Shown: positions 8,376 through 19,122, numbered from the stretch's first letter. The stretch is DNA of 64,000 nucleotides from Klebsiella quasipneumoniae subsp. quasipneumoniae (GCF_020525925.1 NZ_CP084876.1:2294001-2358000), one strand, 5' to 3'. The notes: generated from the letters alone by a model not told the origin. Translations and numbers: made by a program.

Positions 8376-10395
8376 TCTTTTCGCCAATCGTTCCGGCGAC
8401 CGGAGCCTGTTCCAGCTGCGATAGCGCGCAATACAGTCGCCAGATCGCGGCGGCCAGCTCCCGGGCCGCCGGCTGATGATGGCGGTTCAGAACCTCGCAG
8501 ATCCGCAGCAGCTCCTGCAGCGTGGTGGCCAGCGGCCGCTGCTGCACGCCGCGCTCGCTCATGACATCGCGCAGCAGGTTGATACACAGATCGCGGACCT
8601 GGGCGAGCGGATCGGAGCGGGTTTCCCACTCACGAAGCTGCCAGACCACGTGGGAGCAGTTCAGCAAGACCACTCCCCAGCGCAGTAGCCAGCGGCGTGC
8701 CAGCGCATCCTGGCTCTGACTGAGCTGGCTGACGTGGTGATATACCAGCGATTCAAATTCGTGCTCGCTGTGCTGGGGGCGGCGGCTGAGCTGATCGACA
8801 AAGTGACGCCGTAACGCTCTGATGTGCCGTCGCCCTTTGCGGGCGTCCGAGCCGGGACTGAGCACCGCAAAAGCCAGCCACGCAAAGCCCACGCCGACAA
8901 TCTTGCTTAAATTGTCATTGAAAAAGGCCGCATAGTCGTACACCGGTGGGTTGGTGACGGAGATAAACGAGCCCATAAAGACGATAAGCTGCCCCCACAG
9001 GCCGGCAAATTTTGGCCACTGCAGCTTGAGTAACTGCATGGTGGTCAGCAACGGGAACAGAAACAGCAGGAACTGCCACAGGTCGGTGATCTGCACCATC
9101 AGGCCAAATTTCACCACAAAACTGAACACCGACAGCAGGACCAGGGTCTGCATCAGCAGGGTTAGCGAGCGAAACGGCGAGGCCGACACCGAGTAGAGTA
9201 CGCAGCAGATGGAGGCCAGGGTCAGGGCCGCCGCGCAGCTGGTCCACTGGGTACTGATCCCCCACGCGCCTATCGCCACCAGGGCGCAAAAGGTACGAAT
9301 GCCGTTGAGCAGGGCTTCCGCCTGGTCCGTGTGGCGGGTCAGCGCGGGTGCGGAAGGAACATTGAACTCGGCGATCGCTGAGGCATTTTCAACCCGGCGG
9401 ATCCAGCGGCTGCTTTCCAGATAAATGCGACAGAAATAGCGTAACCGCGCCCAGAAGGCGACGTGGCGGTAATCCGCGCCCGGCGGCGGCGCCAGCGGCG
9501 CCAGAATGCGGGCGACGTGATAGCTGTCAGCATGGGCGGTGGCGAGCTCCGCAAGCAACGACTCCAGCACCTGGCGGGTATTGGCCGGGGCGTCAGGCCA
9601 GTTCAGCAGCATACGCCGCAGGCTGGAAATGACGCTGGTCATTCGGAGCTGTTGGTGCAGCAGGTAGTTCAGCAGGGGATTCTGCCGACGGAAGCGGTAG
9701 TGGCTCCAGAAGGCCTGGATGCGCAGCAGGTTCATGGTCAGGATCTGGCCAATTACGCTTTCATGGGCGGTGCGGATAGCATCCGTCGTTTCCGGTACCC
9801 ACAGCAGACTGGCGTGCTCCAGCAGGCGGGCGTGCATGGTTTTCAGCGCCGTCAGCAGGTTGCTGCCATCGGAGGTGCTGGGCAGAATCATCATCATCAA
9901 CCCACCGCACAGGATCCCGACGATGACTTCGCAGACGCGCGACTGGGCAATCACCCATAGCTCGTAGCTGTCGCTGATATTAATCACCGGAAAGGCGATG
10001 ATGGCGCAGGTATAGCCCGCCAGCTGAAAGGCGTAGGCCACGTTGTTGGTGAACAGGGCGCAGGCCCAGGTGCAGAGCGCCAGCCAGCCGGAGATACTGA
10101 ACAGGAACAGCCAGGGATCGTTGAGCGTATGGCCAGCCAGCAGCAGGGCGGCGCAGGCGCCGAGCAGGCTGCCGGCAATGCGGCCGAAACTTTTACTGAT
10201 CACCCCGCCGACGGTGGGAAAGCTGACCACCGCCGCGGAGGTCATCGCCCAGTAGGGCTCATCCAGATCCAGCGCATAGGCGATGCTCAGCGCAAGACAC
10301 ATGGCGATGCCGTTACGCAGCGCGTATCGCCACTGCGGTCGGGTGGCTTTAACCCAGGGCAGCGAGCGCCATGACAGGGTCTGCAGATTCATCAC
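8368..10395 (-). CDS. ydhK: FUSC-family inner-membrane efflux protein YdhK (AaeB-like)
   Basis: 675 residues in two halves, each a hydrophobic FUSC-type block (about 25-180 and 370-520) followed by a cytoplasmic segment. An example motif is [19 protein letters not shown]. The family is typified by the aromatic-acid exporter AaeB. It is third in ydhI-ydhJ-ydhK: its ATG overlaps the ydhJ stop by 4 bases. With the membrane-fusion partner YdhJ it should form a tripartite exporter. The substrate is unknown. ATG 10395 or 10392 are equally possible. Confidence 0.93.
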   Translation of the reverse strand: MMNLQTLSWRSLPWVKATRPQWRYALRNGIAMCLALSIAYALDLDEPYWAMTSAAVVSFPTVGGVISKSFGRIAGSLLGACAALLLAGHTLNDPWLFLFSISGWLALCTWACALFTNNVAYAFQLAGYTCAIIAFPVINISDSYELWVIAQSRVCEVIVGILCGGLMMMILPSTSDGSNLLTALKTMHARLLEHASLLWVPETTDAIRTAHESVIGQILTMNLLRIQAFWSHYRFRRQNPLLNYLLHQQLRMTSVISSLRRMLLNWPDAPANTRQVLESLLAELATAHADSYHVARILAPLAPPPGADYRHVAFWARLRYFCRIYLESSRWIRRVENASAIAEFNVPSAPALTRHTDQAEALLNGIRTFCALVAIGAWGISTQWTSCAAALTLASICCVLYSVSASPFRSLTLLMQTLVLLSVFSFVVKFGLMVQITDLWQFLLFLFPLLTTMQLLKLQWPKFAGLWGQLIVFMGSFISVTNPPVYDYAAFFNDNLSKIVGVGFAWLAFAVLSPGSDARKGRRHIRALRRHFVDQLSRRPQHSEHEFESLVYHHVSQLSQSQDALARRWLLRWGVVLLNCSHVVWQLREWETRSDPLAQVRDLCINLLRDVMSERGVQQRPLATTLQELLRICEVLNRHHQPAARELAAAIWRLYCALSQLEQAPVAGTIGEKIT

Positions 10396-11288
10396 TGTCC
10401 GCCGATCGAGACGGTGCAGGTGGTGCCGGAGACCAGAGTGACATCGGCCGGCAAGCTATCAAAGGCAATCCGCACCGGGACGCGCTGGGCGAGGCGGACC
10501 CAGGGGATATTCGGTTTGATATTGGCCACCAGCCCGGTTCCCTGTTCCACGCTCTGGTCGACAATCGCGCGACCGATGCTGGCGACATGCCCCTGCAGCG
10601 TCTGCTGATTGCTGTAGAGAATGATTTGCGCCGGATCGCCGATGCGAATATGGCGCAGTTTGGTCTCTTCAAAGTAGCCCAGCACATAGAACGAATGGCT
10701 GTCCACCAGGGCAAAGACCGGATGGCCGGTGGTGGCGTAATCGCCGACCCGGGTGGAGAGGTTAGTCACCCAGCCGTCCACCGGCGCTTTGACTACCGTC
10801 TGGCTGAGCTGCCACTGCGCATGCTTTAGCGCCGCCTCAGTGACACCGACTCCCGCTCTGGCGGCCGCCAGGGTGGTGGTGGCGGTATTCAGGGCGGTAT
10901 TGGCGTTTTCAAGGTCTTCAGCCGAGATGGCATTCTGCGACAGGTTTCTGCGACGGCGGGCCTCGCTGGCGGCTTTGCTTTGCTCCGCCTGCGCTTTCGC
11001 CACCTCAGCTTGCGCTTTCGCCAGCTGCGCCTGGGCGTTCAGCACCGCAATGCGGTAGGGGGTGTCGTCGATGGTAAACAAGACTTCACCGGCCTTGACT
11101 CGCTGGTTATCGGCCACGTTAAGCTGCAGAATACTGCCGGAGACCTGAGGGGTGATCCCGACCTGCTCGGCGCGCACTTTCCCGTCGCGGGTCCAGGGGG
11201 ACTGAGTGTAGAAATTCCATAACAACCACGCGGCAACCAGTGCGATGGCCGCCACCAACAGCGTTGACAAATATTTTAATTTTTTCAT
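10392..11288 (-). CDS. ydhJ: HlyD/EmrA-type membrane fusion protein YdhJ
   Basis: Periplasmic adaptor of 298 residues: one N-terminal TM anchor (about 5-23), a biotinyl-lipoyl half ([16 protein letters not shown]), a long alpha-helical coiled-coil hairpin rich in Ala/Lys/Gln ([18 protein letters not shown]), the second lipoyl half, then a beta-barrel. ATG 11288 is used because it starts MKKLKYLS as in E. coli and lies 10 bases after ydhI. It pairs with YdhK. Confidence 0.93.
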   Translation of the reverse strand: MKKLKYLSTLLVAAIALVAAWLLWNFYTQSPWTRDGKVRAEQVGITPQVSGSILQLNVADNQRVKAGEVLFTIDDTPYRIAVLNAQAQLAKAQAEVAKAQAEQSKAASEARRRRNLSQNAISAEDLENANTALNTATTTLAAARAGVGVTEAALKHAQWQLSQTVVKAPVDGWVTNLSTRVGDYATTGHPVFALVDSHSFYVLGYFEETKLRHIRIGDPAQIILYSNQQTLQGHVASIGRAIVDQSVEQGTGLVANIKPNIPWVRLAQRVPVRIAFDSLPADVTLVSGTTCTVSIGGQ

Positions 11289-11298
11289 AGCAGGTAGA

Positions 11299-11535
11299 TC
11301 ACCAGGCAATCAATAACAGCAGGGCCAGACAGACCGCGAGCGCGAACAGGGAGAGATCCATCAGCAGGGGATGCCAGATGTCGCCCGCATACATCCAGTC
11401 ACGCAGCTGGCGATGTAAAAACAGCCAGATAAAGAAGCCCAGCAAGACGGCTTTGAACAACGGAGGGAAATAGACGGATGCGCCGAACATCAGGTCCTGC
11501 AGCGGCAATCCGGATGAATTAAGACTCAGTTTCAC
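11299..11535 (-). CDS. ydhI: DUF1656 small membrane protein YdhI
   Basis: 78 residues with two TM helices (about 18-38 and 55-77) and the DUF1656 core [17 protein letters not shown] / [18 protein letters not shown]. Such proteins (compare AaeX) precede HlyD and FUSC partners in efflux operons. GTG 11535 is chosen to match E. coli, with AGGA 9 bases upstream; an in-frame TTG at 11541 is possible. First gene of ydhIJK, divergent from slyA. Confidence 0.9.
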   Translation of the reverse strand: MKLSLNSSGLPLQDLMFGASVYFPPLFKAVLLGFFIWLFLHRQLRDWMYAGDIWHPLLMDLSLFALAVCLALLLLIAW

Positions 11536-11676
11536 AAGCAAAAATCCTTTGCCATAACAGGGATAACCTCAGGACGTGCTACTCTTTAACAGTGTAAATC
11601 ATTGTTTTGGTTTTTGTTGAATCAAGTAATTCATTTGTTTTGATTATTCAAATGCTGCACACTATTCTAAAATCAG

Positions 11677-11697
11677 TATAATAACTTAGCAAGCTAA
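11677..11697 (+). promoter_or_regulatory. slyA promoter -10 and SlyA operator
   Basis: TATAAT at 11677-11682 is followed at 11686-11697 by TTAGCAAGCTAA. This is the exact palindrome known as the SlyA consensus, placed at the transcription start and 10 bases before the slyA ATG. It indicates negative autoregulation, and possibly control of divergent ydhIJK. Confidence 0.85.
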
Positions 11698-11707
11698 TTA
11701 TAAGGAG

Positions 11708-12148
11708 ATGAAATTGGAATCGCCACTTGGTTCTGATCTGGCACGTTTAGTTCGCGTCTGGCGCGCGCTAATCGACCATCGCCTGAAACCTCTGGAGTTA
11801 ACGCAGACCCACTGGGTCACGCTGCATAACATCCACCAGCTGCCGCCTGAGCAGTCGCAGATCCAGCTGGCGAAAGCCATCGGTATTGAACAACCGTCGC
11901 TGGTGCGTACGCTCGATCAGCTGGAGGAGAAAGGGCTTATTTCTCGCCAGACCTGCGCAAGCGATCGGCGGGCCAAACGCATCAAGTTGACTGAAAAAGC
12001 CGAACCGCTGATCAATGAGATGGAAGAGGTGATAGGCAAGACCCGCGATGAAATCCTCTCGGGGGTCTCGAAGCAGGAAGTGGAGACGTTGCTCCACTTA
12101 ATTCGTAAACTTGAACAAAATATCCTCGATCTCCAGGCAAAAGATTAA
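11708..12148 (+). CDS. slyA: MarR-family transcriptional regulator SlyA
   Basis: Dimeric winged-helix regulator of 146 residues that counteracts H-NS at virulence and envelope genes and responds to small aromatic carboxylates. Helices and wing at about 30-95 are intact ([25 protein letters not shown], then the wing [10 protein letters not shown]). It is nearly identical to E. coli and Salmonella SlyA except near the C-terminus. TAAGGAG lies just before ATG 11708. It is autoregulated through the upstream palindrome and is monocistronic. Confidence 0.96.
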   Translation: MKLESPLGSDLARLVRVWRALIDHRLKPLELTQTHWVTLHNIHQLPPEQSQIQLAKAIGIEQPSLVRTLDQLEEKGLISRQTCASDRRAKRIKLTEKAEPLINEMEEVIGKTRDEILSGVSKQEVETLLHLIRKLEQNILDLQAKD

Positions 12149-12157
12149 TCCTTTTGC

Positions 12158-12184
12158 GGCCCGGGCTATCCCGGGCCTTTTTTT
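12158..12184 (+). terminator. slyA terminator
   Basis: Perfect stem GGCCCGGG / CCCGGGCC (12158-12177) with a CTAT loop and a seven-T tail. It overlaps the end of the convergent diguanylate cyclase gene by 2 bases. Confidence 0.92.
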
Positions 12185-13550
12185 ACCCGCCCTGGCGTCG
12201 CCAGATCACCACCCGGTTACGTCCGCTGTTTTTTGCTTCATACATGGCTTCGTCCGCACGCTGGACGCACTCCTCCGCCGTCACACTTCTGTCATGGGTG
12301 GTATACACCCCCATGCTGATGGTCATCCGCTCTGGCAGAGCGGTCTGCTCGGCGCTGACCGCCAGACGGATGCGCTCGGCGATCGCCTGCGCCTCGTTCT
12401 CTGAGGTGTTGACCAGCAGCAGGGCAAACTCCTCACCGCCGATGCGGGCGGCGACATCATCCTTGCGCGAATGGCTGTCCAGCACCGAGGCGGCAAATTG
12501 GATCACCTTGTCGCCGGCGATGTGGCCGTAGTTATCGTTGATGCGTTTGAAATGGTCGAGGTCGCTGATAATCACCGACAGCGGATGCTGGGCCTTCACC
12601 TTCGCCAGCTGCTGGTTTAGGGTGTCATAGAAGAAGCTGCGGTTATAGAGGCGGGTCAGCGGGTCGCGGATCGAATTCTGGTAGGAGTTGACATACTTGT
12701 GGTTAGACTCCCGATAGAGGATAAAGACGTCGACCAGCAGCACCAGGATCAGGAACAGGGTGCACAGCGTTTCAAAAAAACGCGCCTGATACCAGGCCTG
12801 ATCGAGTTCCCCAACGGTAGAGAGCAGCCGGAAGAGGGTGAACAAATATGCGCTGCAAAAAAAAGCGCCGCTATACCAGAAAATATTGCGCAGTTTGCTC
12901 AAGCAAATTATTAATATTAGCGTGATAAACCAGACTGCTATCAGCAGCCAGCTGATAATACTTTGCCACAGTGGGGTGAAAGTATGATTCAGGTCGTCGA
13001 TAAAATTGATGCTCAGCTTCGGCGAGTGGCTGGAGTAAAGCCATGATAAAAAAATAATGGTTAATGTAAGAACAATGCATGCCGCGAAAGTCATTACATG
13101 AGCTTTCCAGGAATGCATGATGCGCCGGCGGAAGTAATACAAAATAATTGATGACATGAATAAGACAGCCATCATTATATTGCGAAAGAAATAATATATG
13201 ACGGCGTCGTTTTGTTTCACCACCGGAGAGGGATTGCAGCTGAGCCAGTCCGGATAGCTGCTGAGCGTGCCCAGCATCAGCAACGCCGAACAGGCAAAGG
13301 CGAAAGCGACAGGGGTCAGATACAAGCGACGCTTGCTGCTCCAGTATTTCATACCCATAAAACAGGCAATAGTGATATGAAACACCATCAGAAAACTGGT
13401 CAGCAGAGGAAATAGTGTAGATGAAGTGCTGTTGAATCTGGTGTGAAAAAAGTCCATCAACCCGGTCATGCCGACCCCGGCCAGTAAACAAATACAAATA
13501 TAAACGATAAGACGTTTAACGACATGATTCATGTGTTTGGGCATAGACAA
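12183..13550 (-). CDS. Membrane-anchored diguanylate cyclase
   Basis: 455 residues. The N-terminal half has seven or eight hydrophobic segments (between about 12 and 278) forming a MASE-like sensor I cannot assign further. A GGDEF domain spans about 295-452. The active site GGEEF is at 371-375 with metal-binding Asp330 (IISDLDHFKRIND). An RxxD inhibitory site (RKDD, 362-365) sits five residues before GGEEF, so it should be an active, product-inhibited c-di-GMP synthase. Its place between slyA and slyB is not the E. coli arrangement, where I recall these two genes as neighbours. ATG 13550 or ATG 13532 may be the start. Confidence 0.9.
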   Translation of the reverse strand: MSMPKHMNHVVKRLIVYICICLLAGVGMTGLMDFFHTRFNSTSSTLFPLLTSFLMVFHITIACFMGMKYWSSKRRLYLTPVAFAFACSALLMLGTLSSYPDWLSCNPSPVVKQNDAVIYYFFRNIMMAVLFMSSIILYYFRRRIMHSWKAHVMTFAACIVLTLTIIFLSWLYSSHSPKLSINFIDDLNHTFTPLWQSIISWLLIAVWFITLILIICLSKLRNIFWYSGAFFCSAYLFTLFRLLSTVGELDQAWYQARFFETLCTLFLILVLLVDVFILYRESNHKYVNSYQNSIRDPLTRLYNRSFFYDTLNQQLAKVKAQHPLSVIISDLDHFKRINDNYGHIAGDKVIQFAASVLDSHSRKDDVAARIGGEEFALLLVNTSENEAQAIAERIRLAVSAEQTALPERMTISMGVYTTHDRSVTAEECVQRADEAMYEAKNSGRNRVVIWRRQGG

Positions 13551-13725
13551 TATTCCACAGGGAAAAGCAAGGGCAACGATATTGCGTCGACATAAAAAGA
13601 GTAATGTGCAGAAGAGTAGTCGGGGATGACTGATAAAATATTGCGCAGGCGCAATGATTAATGCAATTCAAAAATTAAGATGTCTGAATGCTAATGCGAA
13701 GCTATTAGGGTGTAATAAATGCAGA

Positions 13726-13760
13726 GGAAAAATACGATGCGGCATAACTGGCCGCATCGT
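13726..13760 (-). terminator. slyB terminator
   Basis: 10-bp perfect stem ACGATGCGGC (13734-13743) / GCCGCATCGT (13751-13760), followed on the minus strand by ATTTTTCC. It lies just past the slyB stop. Confidence 0.88.
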
Positions 13761-13768
13761 CAGAGGGA

Positions 13769-14236
13769 TTATCGAGGAGAGACGGTGACCTGGCTGCCGC
13801 TGCCGGCAATCGCCACGCGCTGACCCACGGAGAACGGGGTGCTGCCCTGTTTCTGCACCACCATAATGGTATTGCCGTCATCCTTACGGATTTCCAGTTC
13901 CACGCCCTGGGTTTTATTCATCGCGCCCTGTACGCCCTGACCGGCAACGCCGCCCGCGACCGCACCTGCCGCTGTGGCCAGAGAGCGTCCGGTACCGCCG
14001 CCGATGGTGTTCCCGAGGAACCCACCCAGCACCGCACCGCCAATCGCCCCGATGGCATTGCTGTCGTCGCCGCTCTGGATCTGTACGGCGCGGGTATGCA
14101 CGATGGTACCGTATGTCACGCTCTGCACCTGTTTGGCTTCAGATGCGGAATAAACATCGCCGGACAGGCCGCTGCTGCTCACGCAGCCTGCGAGCGTGAA
14201 ACCAATCATCGATACAGCCAAAACACGTAAAATCAT
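13769..14236 (-). CDS. slyB: Outer-membrane lipoprotein SlyB
   Basis: 155-residue glycine-zipper lipoprotein. The lipobox LAGC gives Cys18 as the lipidated residue. The central GAIGGAVLGGFLGNTIGGG...AGAVAGGVAGQGVQG region is a glycine zipper, and a C-terminal SH3-like domain follows. In E. coli and Salmonella SlyB is PhoPQ-controlled and protects outer-membrane proteins under stress. The upstream PhoP box fits that role. Confidence 0.95.
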   Translation of the reverse strand: MILRVLAVSMIGFTLAGCVSSSGLSGDVYSASEAKQVQSVTYGTIVHTRAVQIQSGDDSNAIGAIGGAVLGGFLGNTIGGGTGRSLATAAGAVAGGVAGQGVQGAMNKTQGVELEIRKDDGNTIMVVQKQGSTPFSVGQRVAIAGSGSQVTVSPR

Positions 14237-14342
14237 TTATGAATCTCCTGTTCACCGAAGGTGTTCAATTGAACGTCCATGCGGTTAATTATATGGCATT
14301 TAGTCGTCGGCGGGCATAGCTTCTCTCCGGACTATACAAAAA

Positions 14343-14376
14343 ATAATAATTAATGGTGCTTCAACCTTAACTAAAC
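14343..14376 (-). promoter_or_regulatory. PhoP box and -10 of slyB
   Basis: On the minus strand, GTTTA-N5-GTTGA (14362-14376) is a PhoP direct repeat. It is followed after 12 bases by TATTAT (14343-14348), the classical spacing of class-I PhoP promoters. slyB starts about 107 bases downstream. Confidence 0.8.
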
Positions 14377-14504
14377 GCCGGTTCTTTACGATGTTCTCTG
14401 AATTGTCGCTCTATTGTTAAAAAGTATTATTACAACATAGCATTAGCGGACACTTTATGGTGGAGTGAAGGACATACAAGGGTCATGGAATGAAGGAACA
14501 ACGT

Positions 14505-15629
14505 ATGAGATCGGGTCGCTTTATTGGCGTTATGTCTGGTACCAGCCTTGATGGTATCGATGTCGTTTTGGCTGCCATCAATGAAAACATGGTGGCGCAG
14601 CAGGCCAGTCTCACCTGGCCCATCCCACACGCGATAAAAGAAGAGATTCTGGCGATTTGCCAGGGCCAGTCATTGACCCTTTCACAGCTAGGTCGTCTGG
14701 ACACCCGACTGGGGCGGCTGTTTGCCGATGCCGTGCTGGCGCTGATGCGTCAGGAAAAGCTCAAACCCACCGACGTTATTGCCATCGGCTGCCATGGACA
14801 GACCGTATGGCATGAACCCCAGGGCGACGCGCCGCATACGATGCAAATTGGCGATAACAACCAGATCGCCGCCCACACCGGCGTCACCGTGGTGGGGGAT
14901 TTTCGTCGCCGGGATATGGCGCTTGGCGGGCAAGGGGCGCCGCTGGTGCCGGCATTCCATCATGCGCTGCTGGCGCACCCCGTTGAGCGGCGGATGGTGC
15001 TCAATATCGGCGGGATCGCTAATGTATCGCTGCTGGTGCCGGGCCAGCCGGTGCGGGGCTATGATACCGGACCGGGAAATATGTTGCTGGACGCCTGGAT
15101 CTGGCGCCAGCAGGGCAAACCGTACGATAAGGACGCCCAATGGGCCAGCGAAGGTAAAGTGCTCCTGCCGCTGCTGCAGGATATGCTGAGCGATCCATGG
15201 TTTGCCCTGCCGGCGCCGAAAAGCACCGGTCGGGAATATTTCAATTACGGCTGGCTGGAGCAGCATCTGGCTCGTTATCCTGGGCTGCGCGGGCAGGATG
15301 TGCAGGCAACGCTCGCGGAATTAACCGCCGTGACCATCAGTGAGCAGGTATTGTTAAGCGGCGGCTGCGAGCGTTTGTTAGTGTGCGGCGGCGGCGCGCG
15401 TAACCCATTGTTAATGGCGCGCCTGGCGGCCCTGCTGCCGGGAACCGAAGTCTCCACCACCGATGAGGCGGGGATCAGCGGCGATGATATGGAAGCGCTG
15501 GCCTTTGCCTGGCTGGCCTGGCGCACGATCGCCGGCCTGCCGGGTAATCTGCCCTCCGTGACCGGCGCCAGCGAAGCCACGGTGCTGGGCGCCATTTTCC
15601 CTGCTAACCCGCCGCAGAATCGGAGTTAA
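14505..15629 (+). CDS. anmK: Anhydro-N-acetylmuramic acid kinase
   Basis: Phosphorylates and opens 1,6-anhydroMurNAc, from recycled cell wall, to MurNAc-6-phosphate. The 374-residue ASKHA-fold protein has the ATP-binding [37 protein letters not shown] and [13 protein letters not shown] motifs. ATG 14505 is taken because AAGGA lies 7 bases before it and the protein starts like E. coli AnmK; an upstream ATG at 14490 would add MKEQR. It lies upstream of the lysozyme inhibitor gene mliC on the same strand. Confidence 0.95.
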   Translation: MRSGRFIGVMSGTSLDGIDVVLAAINENMVAQQASLTWPIPHAIKEEILAICQGQSLTLSQLGRLDTRLGRLFADAVLALMRQEKLKPTDVIAIGCHGQTVWHEPQGDAPHTMQIGDNNQIAAHTGVTVVGDFRRRDMALGGQGAPLVPAFHHALLAHPVERRMVLNIGGIANVSLLVPGQPVRGYDTGPGNMLLDAWIWRQQGKPYDKDAQWASEGKVLLPLLQDMLSDPWFALPAPKSTGREYFNYGWLEQHLARYPGLRGQDVQATLAELTAVTISEQVLLSGGCERLLVCGGGARNPLLMARLAALLPGTEVSTTDEAGISGDDMEALAFAWLAWRTIAGLPGNLPSVTGASEATVLGAIFPANPPQNRS

Positions 15630-15721
15630 CTGAAATCTTAAAGACGACGCGACCGGTAAACTGGACAAGTTAAGCGGAGGGCGGAGTGCCCTCCGTGACC
15701 GGGAAAGTCGAAGGCAAACGA

Positions 15722-16045
15722 ATGAAAAAAATTCTTATCGCAGTTGTACCTTTTATGCTGGCGGGCTGTAGCTACTACAACCAGTTTGTCGAGCGGATGC
15801 AGACGGACACGCTGGAGTATCAATGCGACCAGAAACCGTTGACGGTCCATCGCAATAACCAACGCCAGCAGGTTAGTTTTATCTATGACAATCAGCAGCT
15901 GAATCTGTCAGAGGGGCTGTCGGCTTCCGGCGCGCGCTACACCGACGGCGTCTATGTCTTCTGGTCGAAAGGCGATACCGCCACCGTCTATAAGCGCGAC
16001 CGCATCGTCCTCGATAACTGCCAGCTGCAGACCGCCAAACGTTGA
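15722..16045 (+). CDS. mliC: Membrane-bound lysozyme inhibitor MliC
   Basis: 107-residue lipoprotein: lipobox LAGC with Cys16, then a small beta-barrel C-type lysozyme-inhibitor domain. Typical elements are [12 protein letters not shown], the [14 protein letters not shown] loop and a C-terminal Cys pairing with the first. It protects peptidoglycan from host lysozyme. The start at 15722 gives a proper lipoprotein signal. It sits 92 bases after anmK, so both recycling and protection of peptidoglycan may share a transcript. Confidence 0.93.
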   Translation: MKKILIAVVPFMLAGCSYYNQFVERMQTDTLEYQCDQKPLTVHRNNQRQQVSFIYDNQQLNLSEGLSASGARYTDGVYVFWSKGDTATVYKRDRIVLDNCQLQTAKR

Positions 16046-16102
16046 GATTTCTGTCCGGGGGGCGCACAATAACGCCACCTTTTGACTATATCCTTAATGG
16101 CC

Positions 16103-16759
16103 ATGTCTGATAACGACGAACTCCAGCAAATCGCGCACTTGCGCCGTGAATACACCCGTGGCGGTTTGCGTCGCCACGATCTTCCTGCTGAACCTCTGCC
16201 GCTGTTTGAGCGCTGGCTGCGTCAGGCCTGCGACGCGAAACTCGCCGACCCAACGGCCATGGTGGTTGCCACCGTCGATGAGCGCGGCCAACCCTATCAG
16301 CGCATTGTGCTGCTTAAGCATTACGACGAAAAAGGGCTGGTGTTTTATACCAACCTCGGCAGCCGCAAAGCCCATCAGATTGAATATAACCCGCAGGTCA
16401 GCCTGCTGTTTCCGTGGCATATGCTGGAGCGCCAGGTGATGGTGATCGGCAAAGCGGAACGCCTGTCGACGCTGGAGGTGGTCAAATATTTCCACAGCCG
16501 CCCGCGTGACAGCCAGATCGGCGCCTGGGTCTCGCAACAGTCGAGCCGGATCTCTGCCCGCGGTATCCTGGAGAGCAAATTCCTCGAGCTGAAGCAGAAA
16601 TTCCAGCAGGGTGAAGTGCCGCTGCCGAGTTTCTGGGGCGGATTCCGCGTCAGCATCGAGCAGATGGAGTTCTGGCAGGGGGGCGAACATCGCCTGCACG
16701 ATCGCTTTTTATACCAGCGCGATAACGGCGCCTGGAAAATCGACCGCCTGGCACCGTAA
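16103..16759 (+). CDS. pdxH: Pyridoxine/pyridoxamine 5'-phosphate oxidase
   Basis: FMN enzyme that makes pyridoxal 5'-phosphate from PNP or PMP. 218 residues, the same as E. coli. Visible elements are the FMN/substrate segments [24 protein letters not shown] and [13 protein letters not shown], and the C-terminal motif [21 protein letters not shown] 16103 follows the E. coli start. pdxY, the salvage kinase, lies downstream beyond tyrS. Confidence 0.97.
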   Translation: MSDNDELQQIAHLRREYTRGGLRRHDLPAEPLPLFERWLRQACDAKLADPTAMVVATVDERGQPYQRIVLLKHYDEKGLVFYTNLGSRKAHQIEYNPQVSLLFPWHMLERQVMVIGKAERLSTLEVVKYFHSRPRDSQIGAWVSQQSSRISARGILESKFLELKQKFQQGEVPLPSFWGGFRVSIEQMEFWQGGEHRLHDRFLYQRDNGAWKIDRLAP

Positions 16760-16817
16760 TTGCCGAAATTAGTTATCGAAGCGCTGGCGCTGAAAGGGCC
16801 GGCGCTTTATTCTATGT

Positions 16818-16840
16818 ACTTTTCGCATCTGGCGAAAAGT
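16818..16840. repeat. Perfect hairpin in the tyrS leader
   Basis: ACTTTTCGC (16818-16826) and GCGAAAAGT (16832-16840) form a 9-bp stem with an ATCTG loop, 43 bases before the tyrS ATG. No T-run follows, so it is not an intrinsic terminator. It could be a protein-binding site or a leader RNA hairpin. Confidence 0.5.
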
Positions 16841-16883
16841 CGTGTACCGGCAGAGGTGCAGTCGTTTATACATGGAGAATTTG

Positions 16884-18158
16884 ATGGCAAGCAGTAACTT
16901 GATTAAACAATTGCAAGAGCGGGGGCTGGTAGCCCAGGTGACGGACGAGGAAGCGTTAGCAGAGCGACTGGCGCAAGGCCCGATCGCGCTCTATTGCGGC
17001 TTCGATCCTACCGCTGACAGCTTGCATTTGGGGCATCTTGTTCCATTGTTATGCCTGAAACGCTTCCAGCAGGCAGGTCATAAACCTGTGGCGCTGGTGG
17101 GCGGCGCTACCGGTCTGATTGGCGACCCAAGCTTTAAAGCCGCTGAGCGTAAGCTTAATACCGAGGATACCGTGCAGGAGTGGGTGGATAAAATCCGCAA
17201 ACAGGTAGCCCCGTTCCTTGATTTTGACTGCGGCGACAACTCGGCGATCGCGGCGAACAACTATGACTGGTTTGGCAGCATGAACGTGCTGACCTTCCTG
17301 CGCGATATTGGTAAACACTTCTCTGTTAACCAGATGATCAACAAAGAAGCGGTGAAGCAGCGCCTGAATCGTGACGATCAGGGCATCTCCTTTACCGAGT
17401 TTTCTTACAATCTGCTGCAGGGTTACGACTTCGCCTGCCTGAACAAGCTGCACGGCGTGGCGCTGCAGATTGGCGGCTCCGACCAGTGGGGCAACATTAC
17501 CTCCGGTATCGATCTGACGCGTCGTCTGCACCAGAACCAGGTGTTTGGCCTCACCGTGCCGCTGATTACCAAAGCGGACGGTACCAAGTTCGGCAAAACC
17601 GAGGGCGGCGCCGTGTGGCTGGATCCGAAAAAGACCAGTCCGTATAAATTCTACCAGTTCTGGATCAACACCGCGGATGCTGATGTCTATCGCTTCCTCA
17701 AGTTCTTCACCTTTATGGACATCGCAGAGATCAATGCCCTGGAAGAAGAAGATAAAAACAGCGGTAAAGCGCCGCGCGCCCAGTACGTGCTGGCAGAGCA
17801 GGTGACGCGTCTGGTGCACGGCGAAGAGGGCCTGGAAGCGGCGAAACGCATTACCGAGAGCCTGTTCAACGGCAACCTGAGCGACCTGAGCGAAGCTGAC
17901 TTCGAACAGCTGGCTCAGGACGGCGTGCCGATGATTGAGATGGAAAAGGGCGCCGATCTGCTGCAGGCGCTGGTGGATTCCGAACTGCAGCCGTCCCGCG
18001 GCCAGGCGCGTAAAACCGTCGCCTCTAACGCAGTGACCATCAACGGTGAAAAACAGGCCGATCCGGAATATGTTTTTGCCGACAGCGATCGCCTGTTCGG
18101 CCGCTACACCTTGCTGCGCCGCGGTAAGAAGAATTACTGCCTGGTCTGCTGGAAATAA
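16884..18158 (+). CDS. tyrS: Tyrosyl-tRNA synthetase
   Basis: Class Ic aminoacyl-tRNA synthetase, 424 residues as in E. coli. The HIGH-type motif is HLGH (48-51), and KFGKT replaces KMSKS. Tyrosine-site residues lie in [14 protein letters not shown] and [11 protein letters not shown]. The S4 RNA-binding domain is at about 355-420 ([18 protein letters not shown]). ATG 16884 is preferred to an upstream open frame since it gives the exact E. coli start MASSNLIKQ. Confidence 0.98.
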   Translation: MASSNLIKQLQERGLVAQVTDEEALAERLAQGPIALYCGFDPTADSLHLGHLVPLLCLKRFQQAGHKPVALVGGATGLIGDPSFKAAERKLNTEDTVQEWVDKIRKQVAPFLDFDCGDNSAIAANNYDWFGSMNVLTFLRDIGKHFSVNQMINKEAVKQRLNRDDQGISFTEFSYNLLQGYDFACLNKLHGVALQIGGSDQWGNITSGIDLTRRLHQNQVFGLTVPLITKADGTKFGKTEGGAVWLDPKKTSPYKFYQFWINTADADVYRFLKFFTFMDIAEINALEEEDKNSGKAPRAQYVLAEQVTRLVHGEEGLEAAKRITESLFNGNLSDLSEADFEQLAQDGVPMIEMEKGADLLQALVDSELQPSRGQARKTVASNAVTINGEKQADPEYVFADSDRLFGRYTLLRRGKKNYCLVCWK

Positions 18159-18170
18159 AAAAATACTACC

Positions 18171-18197
18171 AGGGCGTGGGAAACCACGCCCTTTTTC
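18171..18197 (+). terminator. tyrS terminator
   Basis: Stem AGGGCGTGG / CCACGCCCT (18171-18192) with a GAAA tetraloop and a T-rich tail. It lies before pdxY, which is probably reached partly by read-through as in E. coli. Confidence 0.88.
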
Positions 18198-18219
18198 TTT
18201 TTAGGGTTGTGGTAAGAAA

Positions 18220-19080
18220 ATGAAGAACATCCTCGCCATTCAGTCTCACGTTGTGTTTGGCCACGCCGGCAACAGTGCCGCCGAGTTCCCGATGCGCCGC
18301 CTGGGCGCCAATGTCTGGCCCCTCAATACCGTACAGTTCTCTAACCACACGCAGTACGGCAAATGGACCGGCTGTGTGATGCCGCCTTCGCACCTGACGG
18401 AGATCGTCCAGGGCATCGCCGCTATCGATAAGCTGCAGACCTGCGATGCGGTACTGAGCGGCTATCTCGGCTCTGCTGAACAGGGCGAGCATATCCTGGG
18501 CATCGTGCGTCAGGTAAAAGCGGCCAATCCGGCGGCGAAGTATTTTTGTGACCCGGTGATGGGCCATCCGGAGAAGGGCTGCATCGTCGCCCCGGGCGTG
18601 GCGGAGTTCCACGTGCGCTATGCGCTGCCGGCCAGCGATATCATTGCGCCTAATCTGGTGGAGCTGGAGATCCTCTGCGGTCATCCGGTCGCCAGCGTGA
18701 GCGAGGCGGTGGCCGCCGCGCGGGAGCTGATTGCCCAGGGGCCGGAGGTGGTGCTGGTTAAGCATCTTTCCCGCGCCGGCATGAGCATGGACCGTTTTGA
18801 GATGCTGCTGGTGACCGCAGATGAAGCCTGGCATATCAGCCGGCCGCTGGTGGATTTTGGCCTGCATCAGCCGGTGGGCGTTGGCGATGTGACCAGCGGT
18901 CTGCTGCTGGTGAAACTGCTGCAGGGCGCCAGCCTGCGCGACGCGCTTGAGCACGTCACCGCCGCAGTGTACGAGATCATGTTGACCACCAAAAACATGC
19001 AGGAGTATGAACTGCAGGTGGTGGCGGCGCAGGATCGTATTGCTGTGCCGGAGCACTGCTTCAGCGCCACCCGACTGTAA
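18220..19080 (+). CDS. pdxY: Pyridoxal kinase 2
   Basis: Ribokinase-family enzyme phosphorylating pyridoxal to PLP in the salvage pathway. 286 residues. N-terminal [21 protein letters not shown] binds substrate. The anion-hole/catalytic motif [15 protein letters not shown] near residue 222 holds the catalytic Asp. It lies downstream of tyrS as in E. coli. Confidence 0.96.
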   Translation: MKNILAIQSHVVFGHAGNSAAEFPMRRLGANVWPLNTVQFSNHTQYGKWTGCVMPPSHLTEIVQGIAAIDKLQTCDAVLSGYLGSAEQGEHILGIVRQVKAANPAAKYFCDPVMGHPEKGCIVAPGVAEFHVRYALPASDIIAPNLVELEILCGHPVASVSEAVAAARELIAQGPEVVLVKHLSRAGMSMDRFEMLLVTADEAWHISRPLVDFGLHQPVGVGDVTSGLLLVKLLQGASLRDALEHVTAAVYEIMLTTKNMQEYELQVVAAQDRIAVPEHCFSATRL

Positions 19081-19090
19081 CTTTCCGACT

Positions 19091-19113
19091 CTGCCCGGCA
19101 GAGCGCCGGGCAG
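19091..19113. terminator. Hairpin between pdxY and gstA
   Basis: Perfect 9-bp stem CTGCCCGGC / GCCGGGCAG. T-runs are weak on both sides, so termination is likely but not certain. Confidence 0.55.
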
Positions 19114-19122
19114 TCTCTGGTC

